Positions 22,128-34,100 of a stretch of 64,000 nt of DNA are shown piece by piece (positions within the stretch are counted from its first letter, which is position 1; each line of letters opens with the position of its first letter). A program made the position numbers and the translations under genes. The notes beneath the pieces were generated by a model. It was not told the origin of the DNA and did not search any database. It saw only the letters and a list, made by a program, of their open reading frames with translations. The stretch is from Liquidambar formosana (Eukaryota > Streptophyta > Magnoliopsida > Saxifragales > Altingiaceae). The stretch lies in contig CM077823.1 of the NCBI GenBank assembly GCA_039720395.1, positions 6,128,909 through 6,192,908 of the forward strand, written 5' to 3'.

Positions 22128-22495
22128 GAATTTTTTACTAGGATGCTTCAAGACGAGTCATGTCCCAATGGGACATTTACTAAAATTGCTGCGGGGGTCT
22201 AGTATTTAATGAGATTTGATGCGGGGATCTCACCTTGCCCCGATGGGGCAAAAATATGAATTTTCTGATTGGGATGCTTCAGGACTAGTCATGTCTCGAC
22301 GGGACATTTACTAGAATTACTGCAGGGTTCTAGTATTTAATGAGATTTGCTGCGGGGATCTCACCTTGCATCAATGGGGCAAAAATATGAATTTTCTGAT
22401 TGGGATGCTTCGAGACCAGTCATGTCCCGATGGGACATTTACTAGAATTGCTGCGGGGTTCTAGTATTTAATGAGATTTTCTCCGAGGATCTCAC
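22128..22495 (+). repeat. 131-bp tandem repeats, left half
   Basis: Starts of GGGATGCTTC at about 22140, 22271 and 22402 give a 131-bp period. Each unit contains GTCATGTCCCGATGGGACAT, TTCTAGTATTTAATGAGATT and CTTGCCCCGATGGGGCAAAA. The last unit is cut in its ATCTCAC sequence by the solo LTR and resumes at 25209. Confidence 0.88.
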
Positions 22496-25208
22496 TGTGA
22501 ACCCCAGAAATTGGGCCCACAAGGGGTTGAGGAAAGAAATAGGTTTGAAAAAGAAAAAGGAAAGGAGTCGCCACCTTATTTTTTAAAGGAAACAAGGAAA
22601 ACCCTAGAAATAGTTTGTTTTAGGAAAACAATTTGAATGACTCCATGTTTAAAAAGGAAAGGCAAAAACAGTCTTTTGGAAACCAAAGAAAACAGGGATT
22701 CGGAGGCTAAGTTATGACATGGGAAGGTTCTAGGCAAAGCCTATAGGCACCCATGTCACCCTTTCGGTCTCTCAGTTCATTTGGGCTAAATCAAGATCTT
22801 TCCATACAAAAATCAGTAAGTATATCATCACAAGAATTGCATGCATATCATATATTTCATTCATCCATCCATGCATTACAAACAAATAAAAACAGAAAAT
22901 AAAGAAAGGAAAAGAGAAAAGAAATAAACCTAGGATGCTTGGATCCTAGAACGGACTTAAGCCTCACGAAAAGCGCCTACATACCATGCAACGAAATACA
23001 TGGATCAAAGTCCACGTAGTTCGATTAGAACTAGAGTTAAGTCCTAATATAAACCTATGGTAAAAACCCTAGGTTTCCTTATTTGATCAAAAGAGTTGAA
23101 TAAACAAAGTTTGATTTTAGGAAAACTTCCACAAAATGGAAACCTTGATAAAAAAATAGAATTTTGTTGGTTAAAGAAACCCTTTATTTAAACCATAGAC
23201 TCATATTAAAAATTAATCCTAGAAGGGAGAAGAGAAAAAGTTAAAGAGAGAGGTGAATTGGGGCACCTTCACACCCGCTTACCTGAGCGCAATAGCTCCA
23301 AGCATTAGCCATTTTAAGCATTGGTAGCCCTATTTGCCATAGGACAAACACCACACCTATTTGCATCCTTACACGTGCTCAAAACCATGCAAAAACACTT
23401 ACATGAAAATCTGGACAGAATAGTACTAAAGTCTAAAATCATCCACTAAACATGCCAGTAACAAAAACAGCAAACTTTCATAAGCCCTAACACAATACTA
23501 GAACCATATCATGCATAAAAACCCTAGAATGAACTACATGCATGCAAAAATATCATATTTACTCCATATGAAAAACATACGTAGCAACTACGAAGAAAAA
23601 ACAATAAAAAGACCTACTTTATCATGTTATATGAAACTAACCTAAAACAAGGACACTAAAACCCTAAACTCACAAATATGCTCAAAAACACACAAAATAA
23701 ACTCAAAGCATGCTAAAACCAAATTAAAGAGGACCTAAATTATGCATATCAACCAACTAAAGTAATAGAACATGGCAAAATACCCTAACTCTAGCATGCA
23801 ATGACCCTATTCTAAAACAAGGACAACAGAAGCACAGAAATCACAATTATGCTTAAAAACATATAAGACAGCCCTAAAGCATGCTAAACTCATGATAAAC
23901 AGTAAATATTTCATGTATATTAACTAGTTAGAGTGTTAATACATGATAAAAATGCTACCTTTAACATGTAACAGACCTATCCTATATGAAAACCCATATT
24001 CAGCATAAGAAGGAATGAGGAATACCTTAGGAAGAAGCTTCCTTGCTGCTGTAGAGACTCTCTCTTCCTCTTATGGATGACTTGAACCAATGTTCTCCAA
24101 GGCTACAGCAAGAACTCCAGCTCTCCTTCAGGTCTCTCTCTCTTATTCCCTCTCTAACACTTAGGTTTTTAGGCATAAAGTGGCTCCCCTTGTGCTGAAG
24201 CATAGGGGGGTATTTATAGACTTCAATTAGGATTAACCAATGGCTGGGATTAAAACCCTAAAAATTAATCCAAGGGCTATTAGAGATCCCCTTGGGGCTT
24301 AAGTAACTAAGAAGTTACCAAAAATTAGAAGGAAACTCGTCCAAAAGAGTCCTTGTTCGTCAAAATAGGGAGAAATCCGTTTCAGCAAGGAAACATAGAG
24401 CAAATAGGAAAGTGCTCTTGGGTGACCACCAGGGCCTGGGCGGCTAGCCACCTGGGCCCAGGCGGCTAGCCCCTCGGGGCTGGGTAGTCACCCGAGCCCA
24501 CTCCGGATTTTTGCCCTATTTTGACTCCTAATCCTTCTAGAAGTGTTTCAGGGGGCAAATTAACTCCGATTTTGATGAAACAAAAGCCAAAACGACCGTG
24601 TTTCAATGAGGAATATGTTTTTGAACATTTTAGGGTGAAAACCAATAACCATGGGGGCATGGTTAGCTTTGAACGAGGCGGTTAACCGCTATGCTCTACC
24701 TTTGCTAAGCATAGGCGTGCACATAGGGTCAAACCAAATGCTTTCCATATCAAAATTGAACTTCATAAAACACTTTTGGGGGTAAAATTATGACTAATGA
24801 AAGTCAATTTGAAAAGATTTGATTAGTAATTGTGAGTCAATTAGAGCTAACCCAAAGGAGGGTCAATTAACCAACTTGAACTACATCGAGCCATTTTAAT
24901 CCCGAGCCATTGATTCATCAAATTGACACTAGAAATACCTCATATGCATCCATATGAACTCCAATTGACAATTTGGAGATCATTTCAAGGTCAAATGAAA
25001 AGTTTGGGACTTAAAAGACGATTATGCCCCTCAAATCACAAAAGCTCTTATTATCCCTCAAGATTAACTCCGAATTGAACCAAAATTCATGTCCATTGTC
25101 CTTGTGACTCTAGAAAACTAATGCAAGTGACTAGACTCAAAAACAAAACAAAAACATGCATGGAATGATGAGCCCTAGTAAGGTGGTGCAAAAATGGGGT
25201 GTAACACT
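22496..25208 (+). mobile_element. Solo LTR (2713 bp) inserted in the tandem repeats
   Basis: It starts TGTGAACCCCAG and ends GGGGTGTAACA (TG...CA), with an exact 5-bp duplication CTCAC at 22491-22495 and 25209-25213. GGAGTCGCCACC near the start resembles other Tat/Ogre-type LTRs. It contains no gag or pol, so it is best read as a solo LTR left by recombination between two LTRs. A possible TATA (TATTTATA) lies near 24213. It also holds a degenerate repeat (23640-23900) and a GC-rich stretch with GGCGGCTAGCC twice (24430-24475). Confidence 0.82.
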
Positions 25209-25440
25209 CACCTTGCCCTGATGGGGCAAAAGTATGAATTTTTTTATTAGGATGCTTCGGGCCCAGTCATGTCCCGATGGGACATTTACTAGAATTGATG
25301 CAGGGTTCTAGTATTTAATGAGATTTGCTGCAGGAATCTCACCTTGCCTTGATGGGGCAAAAATATGAATTTTCTGATTGGGATGCATTGGAACTAGTCA
25401 TGTCTTGATGGGACACTTGTAACTAGGATTGCTATGGGGT
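25209..25440 (+). repeat. 131-bp tandem repeats, right half
   Basis: The array resumes with CTCACCTTGCCCTGATGGGG and runs for about two more, increasingly degenerate units. Joining it to 22495 restores one array of about five units. Confidence 0.85.
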
Positions 25441-25630
25441 TCTAATGTTTATCTTGATTGAGCATTGATTTATTTGAACTACGTGAAGGTCTAATTTCTA
25501 CGGAGTATGTAGGCAACTGGATGCGTCTGGCATGACCCAACACATTGCATGATTGCATATGATTTGCATGTGGACAAAATGTTAGTCTATGGATTTCTTC
25601 CGAATCCTCCCCACAAAGTGGGAAGAATTC

Positions 25631-25640
25631 AAAAAAGGAG
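25631..25640 (+). other. Polypurine tract
   Basis: AAAAAAGGAG ends four bases before the 3' LTR (TGTAGACA at 25645), where plus-strand DNA synthesis would be primed. Confidence 0.7.
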
Positions 25641-25644
25641 CAAC

Positions 25645-27109
25645 TGTAGACATCCCATTTTGTCCCTATATTTTGATGGTGAGTTCCCGATGATGAGGTT
25701 TATCATGTTTATTGTCAATTTGGGTCTATTTTCTACGAGCAAAGCAAGCAAGTGGGTTAGTAGGAGAAGTTAGGTATAGGAAAATATAAAAAAGGTGGGG
25801 AAGGTAATCTTCTATAAAAAGAGAAGTGGGATGGTAGGTGGATGTGAGAAAATATAAAGAAAAGTAGGAAAGATAATCTTTCATATTAAAAAAGGAAGTG
25901 GGATGTTAGGTGAGAGAAAGAAATAAAGAAGAGGATGGCCAGCTTTCCATCAGAGTCGAGAAGTTGTCAGGGATAGTTTTCTGTGAGGGAAATAATCATC
26001 TAGCAGGCACTACACCTCGTTTATAATGAAGGAGTGAGGAGTGAGGTCAGGATGACGATCCTATACTGAGAATTTTCCCTATAAATAGAGAGAGCTTTAG
26101 GGAGTTCAGAGGAGAAGGAAAAAAGGGGATTCCTATATTGAGAGGGCGTTATACTGAGAATGGAGAGGGAATGATGAGAGAAAGAATAGGGAGAAGATAA
26201 TAGAGAGTTAATCAGTGAGGAAAGGGAAAAGCCTGTTGAACTCAAAGGAAGAGACACCGCCAAGTTGGCAGTAGACCTGAGGGACAATCTGAACTCCAAC
26301 CTGCTTTATTCGCAAGAGGTATAAGCATATTTTTTTTTTTATAGTAGAATTGTATAAGTTGTTTAGATAGTAATTTTGTTATATGTAAAATCTGTTCAGA
26401 CTAACCCCTTTGCAGGAAAGTCGGTTTAATCACGGAGAAGGTAAATTAGTGAAGTCATGCGTACGCATGTTTATGCCATGCGTGCGCATGACAAATCATG
26501 TGTACGCATATTTATAGTATGCGTACGCATGATCATTTTATTCCCCGGACTTTTGTTATTTTTATTGGTATAATCACTACTTCTATCATTGCTTTTTCAT
26601 CATTATTTTCATTACTTTTTTTCCTTTTACTATTCATTTGATTATTATATTGAATCATAAGAATATGTACGTATTATTATAGTTCATCTTAACTTGCATT
26701 TGTTTATTTCATGCTTTACATGCCTTTTATTTATCTCATGTTTCACATGCCATGTTTATATATATATATATATATTCTTTTATTGTTTTGTGTTAGTAAT
26801 ATGACATCCGTGTGTGTTTTTCATGATATAAAGTAATTTAGATTAAATTAAAATACGAAATATGGTCAATGAATACACAATGAGGGCCGATTTATTACTG
26901 GGTATTATTGGGCGCCTAACACCTTCCCAACATGTACCTTAACTTCGAACCTTTCTCTGGTCAACAAAATTGGTCCTGGACCCTTCTAGGTGGCGACTCT
27001 CATTCCTATACTAATCCCTCGGGGTTAGCACCACCATTAGAAGCAAAGAGCAGGTAAAATACAGGTAAAAGAGGAAAGAACGAGCGCGGTGAACACCAGT
27101 GCGCTCACA
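25645..27109 (+). repeat. 3' LTR
   Basis: It is 1465 bp, TGTAGACATCC to GTGCGCTCACA, and keeps the TATA box at 26080-26087 and the palindrome cluster at 26456-26531. It differs from the 5' LTR by scattered substitutions and small indels, including an (AT)n expansion near 26760. Confidence 0.93.
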
Positions 27110-27114
27110 TATGG
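27110..27114. repeat. Right 5-bp target-site duplication (TATGG)
   Basis: An exact copy of 6877-6881. Confidence 0.93.
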
Positions 27115-27747
27115 GTGAAATTATCTTTCTTTCTTTCCTTCCTTCCTTCCTTCCTTTTACTGGTGTGGTTCATTGGTGGGAAGTACAGAAGCCATGGCCA
27201 AGGCTACCATGGCAGGGAGCATGGACTCCTCTTCCTTGATTTTTTTTTTTTCTTTTGTTCTTTTGTTCTTTTTTATTTTTATTTACTGGTGTGGTTCATC
27301 GGAGAGTGAAGAGTGGATTCATTGGAAGGGGAAGGGAGGTTCATCGGAGAGGTGAGGAGTTGTGTGGAGGGAGAAGGTGAGGGAAGAGGGAGGGGAGGGA
27401 GAAGACAGGTTTTGTCAGGAGCAGGTTTTGTTGGAGTTTTTATTTATTTATTTATATTAATTTAATTCACAACCGTATCTTTGGCTGATGTGGAGTGTCC
27501 ACATCAGTTGCAGTATAAGTGTTGCTGTAGGGAGTTGTTTCCTATAGCACCGCCCTTTTATTTTTCATTGTGTTGAGGAAAGTTAGGTCTGTTGTAACAA
27601 ACAAAAAAAAAAAAAAAAACCGACATGGCAGCTGTGTCACATGCCACATGTGTTGCCACATTAGGATGGGTGGTCAAAGTGGGTAATTTAGGTTGGTGAA
27701 GTATCATTTTCCCGCTCTTGAACTCCACCTACCACAGGCAAGGTGTA

Positions 27748-27786
<39 letters not shown>

Positions 27787-27858
27787 CTCCAAATATAGAT
27801 ATATATATATATAGATACAAACACGTACACAGACGCAGAGCGAATTAAGAGCATTGCA
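27115..27858 (+). promoter_or_regulatory. Upstream region of the WAT1-related gene
   Basis: TTCC-type tetranucleotide repeats (27125-27155), a fragment related to the foldback at 5150-5294 (about 27495-27546), an A tract, and a (CT)n tract (27750-27784) about 75 bp before the start codon, probably in the 5' UTR. An (AT)n/TATAGATA patch lies at 27793-27817. The retrotransposon 3' LTR ends 750 bp upstream of the ATG in the same orientation, so read-through transcription is possible. No single core promoter element stands out. Confidence 0.45.
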
Positions 27859-28066
27859 ATGAGGAATATTTGGGACATGGTACATGGGTTAAAGCCAGCC
27901 ATGATAATGATGATGGTGCAGACTGGTTTTGCTGGACTGAACGTCTTCTACAAACTGGCGGCGAATGATGGAATGAGCTTGAAGGTTCTCATTGCCTACC
28001 GAAGTATGTTTGCTGCTGCTTTCATTCTTCCTCTCGCTCTCCTCGTCGAGAGGTAATTTCATACTC

Positions 28067-28112
<46 letters not shown>

Positions 28113-31100
28113 GTCTCTATTTCGTTCAAACTCATATTAACATTAACAGCACTTATTTAATTTATAATTATTTGATTATTGAATGCTAATTTTAAATGTT
28201 ATTTTTCAGGAAAAGCAGGCCAAAACTGACATGGGTGGTACTCTTCCAAGCTTTTCTCTGTGGGTTATTGGGGTAAGTCGCATACTTAATTCCGTGGATG
28301 ATTAGTCTTCTTCTTTAAGCGTTAAATGTGGCATGCACAAGTCCAAAAGGAAATGCTTATAACATAAGGTGGTGAGTGGGAAAACATGGGTGAAATAGTA
28401 TTTTTCAGTTGGCCATTTGTATAGTCCATTTGTACTACCAATATTTAATGCCCAAAAAAAGGAAATTGATAGTCAATTTTTAGCAAGTTGACAGGTGATA
28501 TATTTTTTATCTTTTTTTTTTTTTTTAAATTTTATTTTAGGAAGTCGTAATTTCCTCATCTTATTGTCGACATAAAGATATATATATTCCTTTCCAGTCC
28601 AAGATCCCGAATAGGAATTCTAATCCAAACTCCTTTTTGAAGTTGTCATATCAGGATCCGCATAGATTGATGATGTAAGTGATTCCAATTCGACGACTAG
28701 CTTGAGATAGAAGTACGGATTGGAATTTTGTCGGATTCCTGGCCTAGACTGGAAGGGAAGTGCGTGTATATATCTATATCTATATATATATATATATATA
28801 TATATAGTCCTTAAAAAATTAAATTCAAAATTAAAAGAGGAAAATAAGAGATCGAGGAGATACAGGTTAAGTAAGTGTGGTTTGATGCACATTGTAGAAA
28901 ATTTTGGGATTTCAGAATTTTATTTCATTTTTAGTCAATCTTGGAGCACAAATACCAAATATTAATTAAGTTAACAAAATATAACACAAGATACAAATGT
29001 ATTATCCACAAATAATAGTATTAGAGAGATTGTAAATATAATAGACAAACAAAAGAAACAGCAGCACTTGTTAGTTGTTAGTGACTTAGTCCAAAAAATG
29101 CTAGCTCTTTTCCTTTAGAATATTCAAATATCTCTTGTATTTACTATTGGGGAAAAAAAAAAAGTAATAACTAAAAATTTAAAAATAATAATACTCTTTC
29201 CATCCCACAAAGATAGATCTCTTTGAAAAAAACGCAGATTAAAAAAAGAAGGAAAGAATTCATTGATTTGTTATCTACTCAACTTTTCTTTCATAAAGTA
29301 CCATTATTCTACTATTAATACATTGGTTGTGTTTAAAGTAATTAATCTTAGAATACTAAAGAAAAGAATGAGAAAGTTAAGAAGATTTATAGTTTGACTT
29401 TTTAAAGTGACAAACATTTTGGGATAGTCAAAAGATAAAAGAAAATCTATCTTTGTAAGACGAAGAGAGTAATTAAAAAAATGTCTCCTGTATTCTAATT
29501 GCAGGGGGTCGTTGGCACAAAATTTATACGTGGAGAGTTTATACTTAACATCGGCAACATTTATTGCAGCTATGACTAACCTGGTTCCTGCCATTACTCT
29601 TCTCTTAGCCATCTCTTTCGGGTATTAATTTCTCATCTTTAATTTGTGAGTGTCTCATCTACTCCCTCCGATCCCATTTTATTTGCTCATTTTGATTAGA
29701 CACACATATTAAATTTCATTTCCATGTCACCTATTTTATTTTAACTTTTCAAGTTTGCCCACCCTTAAAAAAATGATCAATTTTCTAAGAGAAAAGTAAA
29801 TGAGTATTTTAGGAAAATAACAAACTTTTTTTCTTTGACTTTTGAAAGTGATCAAATATTTTGAGACATACAAAAAAAGAAATATGAGCAAATAAAATGG
29901 GACAGAGAGAGTATAAAATAACGTGTTTCTTTAATTGTAAGGGGAATTACAAATGGAATTGGCTCTAAGTAAATAATTACATATCAATACAAATGATTAT
30001 TAACTTCATAGTAAATGACTACTAACTTAACGAAGATTGGTTTATTAACCATAATTATTTACCTGTGGCCAAAACAATCTGTAAATGACTACTAACTTAA
30101 CGAAGATTGGTTTATTAACCATAATTATTTATTTGTGGCCAAAACAATCTGTAGTTCCCCCATGTTTGTATCCTATTAACATCAAATGTAGTTCATTGAT
30201 ATGGTTTTCTATAAGCTTGGATCATCTGCTTGTACTTGGGTATGTTTGGATTTTTATAATTGGTTTAGAACTGTTTGACGTTCTTCTACGCTGATGTGTC
30301 ACAATCCTAAAACCCTAAACACACACCTAAATACAAGCAGAGGATTCAAACTCGTTTTCTACGCTCATGAGTCATGATTAACCGTCTGATTATATCAGGA
30401 TGGAGAGGCTGAGATTTGGAACCCTAGCAGGCAAAGCAAAGGTCATGGGGACATTAATGGGCATAGGTGGCGCAATGATCCTCACGTTCTACAAAGGAGT
30501 AGAGATTGACATCTGGTCAACACATATTGACCTTTTGCACAATGGTCAGCTTAGCGGGAGCCACGTAACGTCACCGGATAAACTGTTGGGCTCATTATTG
30601 GCCCTTGCCAATTGCTTGTCTTATGCCCTGTGGTTGATAGTTCAGGTGATTTTCCAACCAATTTTTAAAGAGACGATATGTATTATGGTGAATTACAGAT
30701 AGGTCCGACTAGGGGTAAACAATTACAGTTCATTGTAGATTCTCAGTTGTTCTTAATTAAGTTAGTAGTCATTTGCTAGTAAATTATAATAATTTGTATT
30801 GAACTGTAATTGTGTACCCATAGCCGGACCTATCTGTAATTCCCCCTATATTATTTAAAACCAAAGAGAGATATGGACCATGTCATTATTATATATATAT
30901 ATATATAATAGGTTCTTATTTGATCTTATTAAATTAATTTATGATTGATTTTATTTTATTTTATTTATTTTATTTTTGAGGGCAGGCTAAAATGAGTGCC
31001 ACATACCCATGCTATCTCTCAAGCACAGCTCTGATGAATGTGATGGGATCAATTCAGGCAGTTGTGTATGCCCTGTGCACTGAGAGGGATTGGAGTCGAT

Positions 31101-34100
31101 GGAAATTGGGGTGGAATATCAGGCTTCTTACAGTGGCTTATTCCGTATGTTATCAATATACTATGTTTTGATTGGCAGCATAATTGTATATATGCTTAAT
31201 TATGATTGGTTGTTTGTTGATTTTTGTGGTACGGTTGTAGGGAATTGTACCTTCTGGAGTGATGGTGGTCCTCATCGCATGGTGTGTACGCTTGAAGGGC
31301 CCACTATATGTATCCATTTTCAACCCTGTGTTGGTCATACTCGTTGCAATTGCCGGATCCTTGATCCTCAATGAGAAGCTTCACCTGGGAAGGTATCTCC
31401 TCTCTACTTATAATTAAATTACTTAATCCAACAATTTAACGATCCAACTTGGGTCAAAATTTTTCATTTTTCCTTTTTCTAAACTAAAGGAGTAAAAGGA
31501 AAAAGAAAATTGAAGGAAAAAGTTCTACACACTAGCATACGAGGAATAGCCTGGGAATAGATCTAATTAACTGAGATTATTTTCTTACTTTATTTAATTA
31601 AGACATGATGATTATAAACAATCAAGATATTATTATGATCACTGTGCTTTTGATTTTTCTATTCTCTAACCATTTTTTTTTCTTTTTGATTTTCTTATTT
31701 TATTTAATTAGGACCAAACAATCAATGTTATACTCGACCCTCTGATCCTATTTGGAAACTTCAAAAATTGGATTAGACTAGGTCTGGTTCATAATTGTTA
31801 ATTGGTTTTTAAATAAACCAAGTAACAGTTGGTTTAAAAAAAACTGTGTTTATTCCTTATTTTTATAACAAAGTGGAAATAATTAATAGGAAAAAAAAGA
31901 TTTATCAAACTGTGCGAAATCAAAACTGGTTAGACTTATCCTTCGTTAGGCCAGGTTTTTAGGTTTGCCAAACAGCTCCTCTGTCCCACATAGTAGGTCA
32001 TTTTTGTTACCTTTTTTTTTTTTTTTTTGGGTACCAAAATGTTTGTTTTCTTTAAAGAGTCAACTCGTAAATTTGCTTAATTTTCTTATAATACCTTTTA
32101 TTCCATCAAGAATTACTTTCATACAATTTTGAGTTGTAGCAAGGAAATGCTAGTTTTGAAAATATATATATATATATATATATATATGAGGCATTTGGGC
32201 ACAAGTCCAAATTTGATAACTTATACAGGATAAAATCCCTTTAAAAAATATGTTATTGCCTCAAGTCCTATTAAACATGCTAGGACCAAAATGCCCATAA
32301 CATATAATAAAAACCAGTTGTAAAAGAACTCATGGGGGCTCCATAATTGGAGGAGAGAATCTCACCCAAATCTTGGCGGATCTTGATCCCCTTAAACTGA
32401 CACTTTCATCATTGTATTTGCATGAAGATCATCATAGTTACGTGCAATAATGTCTCCCCATGTTCATTATGGCTAGGATTTTCCATCACAAGAACAGTGG
32501 CCGAACTGATGTACCATTATTCGTGTAACTGTTTAAATTTTTTTTTTTAATATTTTTTTTAACTGTTATAAATTTTATTCATGTTACTTGTTATTCGTGT
32601 AACTATTATAAATGTACTATTTTCATGAGCATATATGTAATTGTTGTATGTGAAGTTTATATCCAAGGTATCATTTTAATATAAGTGTTTCATATGTAAC
32701 TATTCTTTTATTAATAAAATCAATGACAAGTCCATATGAATAAAATGTAACTATTTAAAATCAATGGCAATGAGTGACAGTATGTGTAACTATTTACATA
32801 GTTGTTGTCCACATGTTTAAATTTTTTTTTTTTTTTTTTGGCTAAAAAAGGCTAGTTGAAGCATTACATTGTTTGTCAAGGTTTTTAGATACACAAAAGA
32901 ACTGATAAAATAGTGATACATAAACATCTTCTGTTTTTTCTTTTTTTTTTTTGGTCAACAGATAGAGAAATATATTGATAAAAGAACTCAAAACACGACA
33001 GAGGAACAATCCTCCACTAAGAACGGCTCTAGCCAGTTAGGAGGAGTCTCTAGCCATACTTCTAGACTCTCTACCCCAAGAGCATACTTAGTAATAGCAT
33101 CCGTAGCTCGATTATAATTTCTTGGAATTGAAACAAACTTAACTACATTCACTACCCTTGCCAGGTGGAAAATATCAGTACACAAAACTTCCAGATCTAC
33201 TACCATAGCATCCCTCTTCTATAAGCATTTGATCACTGCATGCGCATCTCCTTCCACTTCCAAGCTCTTGAACCCAGACTCCAAAGCCAAGTTTAGACCT
33301 TCCCTCAGTGCAAAGGCTTCCACGACTTGAGCAGATGATGTAGCCTCTATTTTTTTTTTTTTTTTTTTTTTTGCAAAGCCTGCTAAAAAATCCCCTTTCT
33401 TAGCTCTAATTATAGCCCCAATGCCCCCAATTTTATCTTTCTCTCTCCAAGCCCCATCAACATTCATTTTAAAATTGGGAAAAACAAGAACTTGCCAACA
33501 AGTAGGTTGTTGGGACAGAGGAATTCTAATAGGTGCATCATTGTTACCTTCTAAATTATCATCTTGCATAACATCTTTGTATTCATTTGCATCCTCTAAA
33601 GCCTTCCTTGAAACATTTCTTGGTTCCCATTCAATCTTATTAAAAACTCTATCATTATGAGCCTTCCAAATCCACCAATGAATAAAAGCCGCTTCCCTTT
33701 GGATCTCATCTCTTTTATTAGATTCCTTCCACTTTGTGCACAAGTTTTCCCACCATTGCATGAATGAGGAACCGCCCATCAATTTGCTATCTATTTGAAG
33801 ATGACTACTAAACCAAATAACTTTGGCAAAATGGCATGTCGTGAAGAGGTGCACCAAAGACTCAGATTCTTCCTTTCAAAAGCAACATCTATCCCAAGAG
33901 ATGGATTCCTATTTTTTAGCAGGTTACCCACTGGTAATGCTTGATTAAAGCCTCGCCACATGAAGTGTTTTATCTTCCCTGGAATATGAAGGTTCCATAA
34001 ATTTTGCCAACTCTTTGTTAGAGACAATCTGTTGCTGGGTTCCCCACCCTTCTTTGATCGCAGCAAATTATTCCGTTTGAGCATCAAGGCCACTTCATAC

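Larger units (their letters stand above)
6882..27109 (+). mobile_element. Full-length Tat-lineage Ty3/gypsy LTR retrotransposon, decayed, 20.2 kb
   Basis: Two LTRs (1462 and 1465 bp) begin TGTAGACATCC and end in CA, flanked by the exact duplication TATGG. The order is LTR, PBS, leader with small ORF and antisense ORF, gag, protease, G-patch, RT, RNase H, second (archaeal-type) RNase H, integrase, antisense PMD-like ORF, 131-bp tandem repeats, PPT, LTR. The second RNase H domain and the large size are hallmarks of the Tat/Ogre group. Nested hAT (1638 bp) and solo-LTR (2713 bp) insertions account for about 4.4 kb. gag and pol carry stops and frameshifts, so it cannot make its own proteins. By eye the LTRs differ by roughly 5 to 8 %, so the insertion is not recent. 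Confidence 0.93.

Noticed and set aside
24420..24500. Possible promoter CpG-like island in the solo LTR
   Set aside because: It is a short GC-rich duplicated motif (GGCGGCTAGCC) and does not stand out beyond that.
27992..28189. ORF across intron 1 of the WAT1 gene
   Set aside because: It reads through the (CT)n microsatellite in a frame different from the exon.
31090..31374. ORFs overlapping WAT1 exons 5 and 6 in other frames
   Set aside because: They are shadows of the spliced reading frame, which continues the EamA domain with correct phase.
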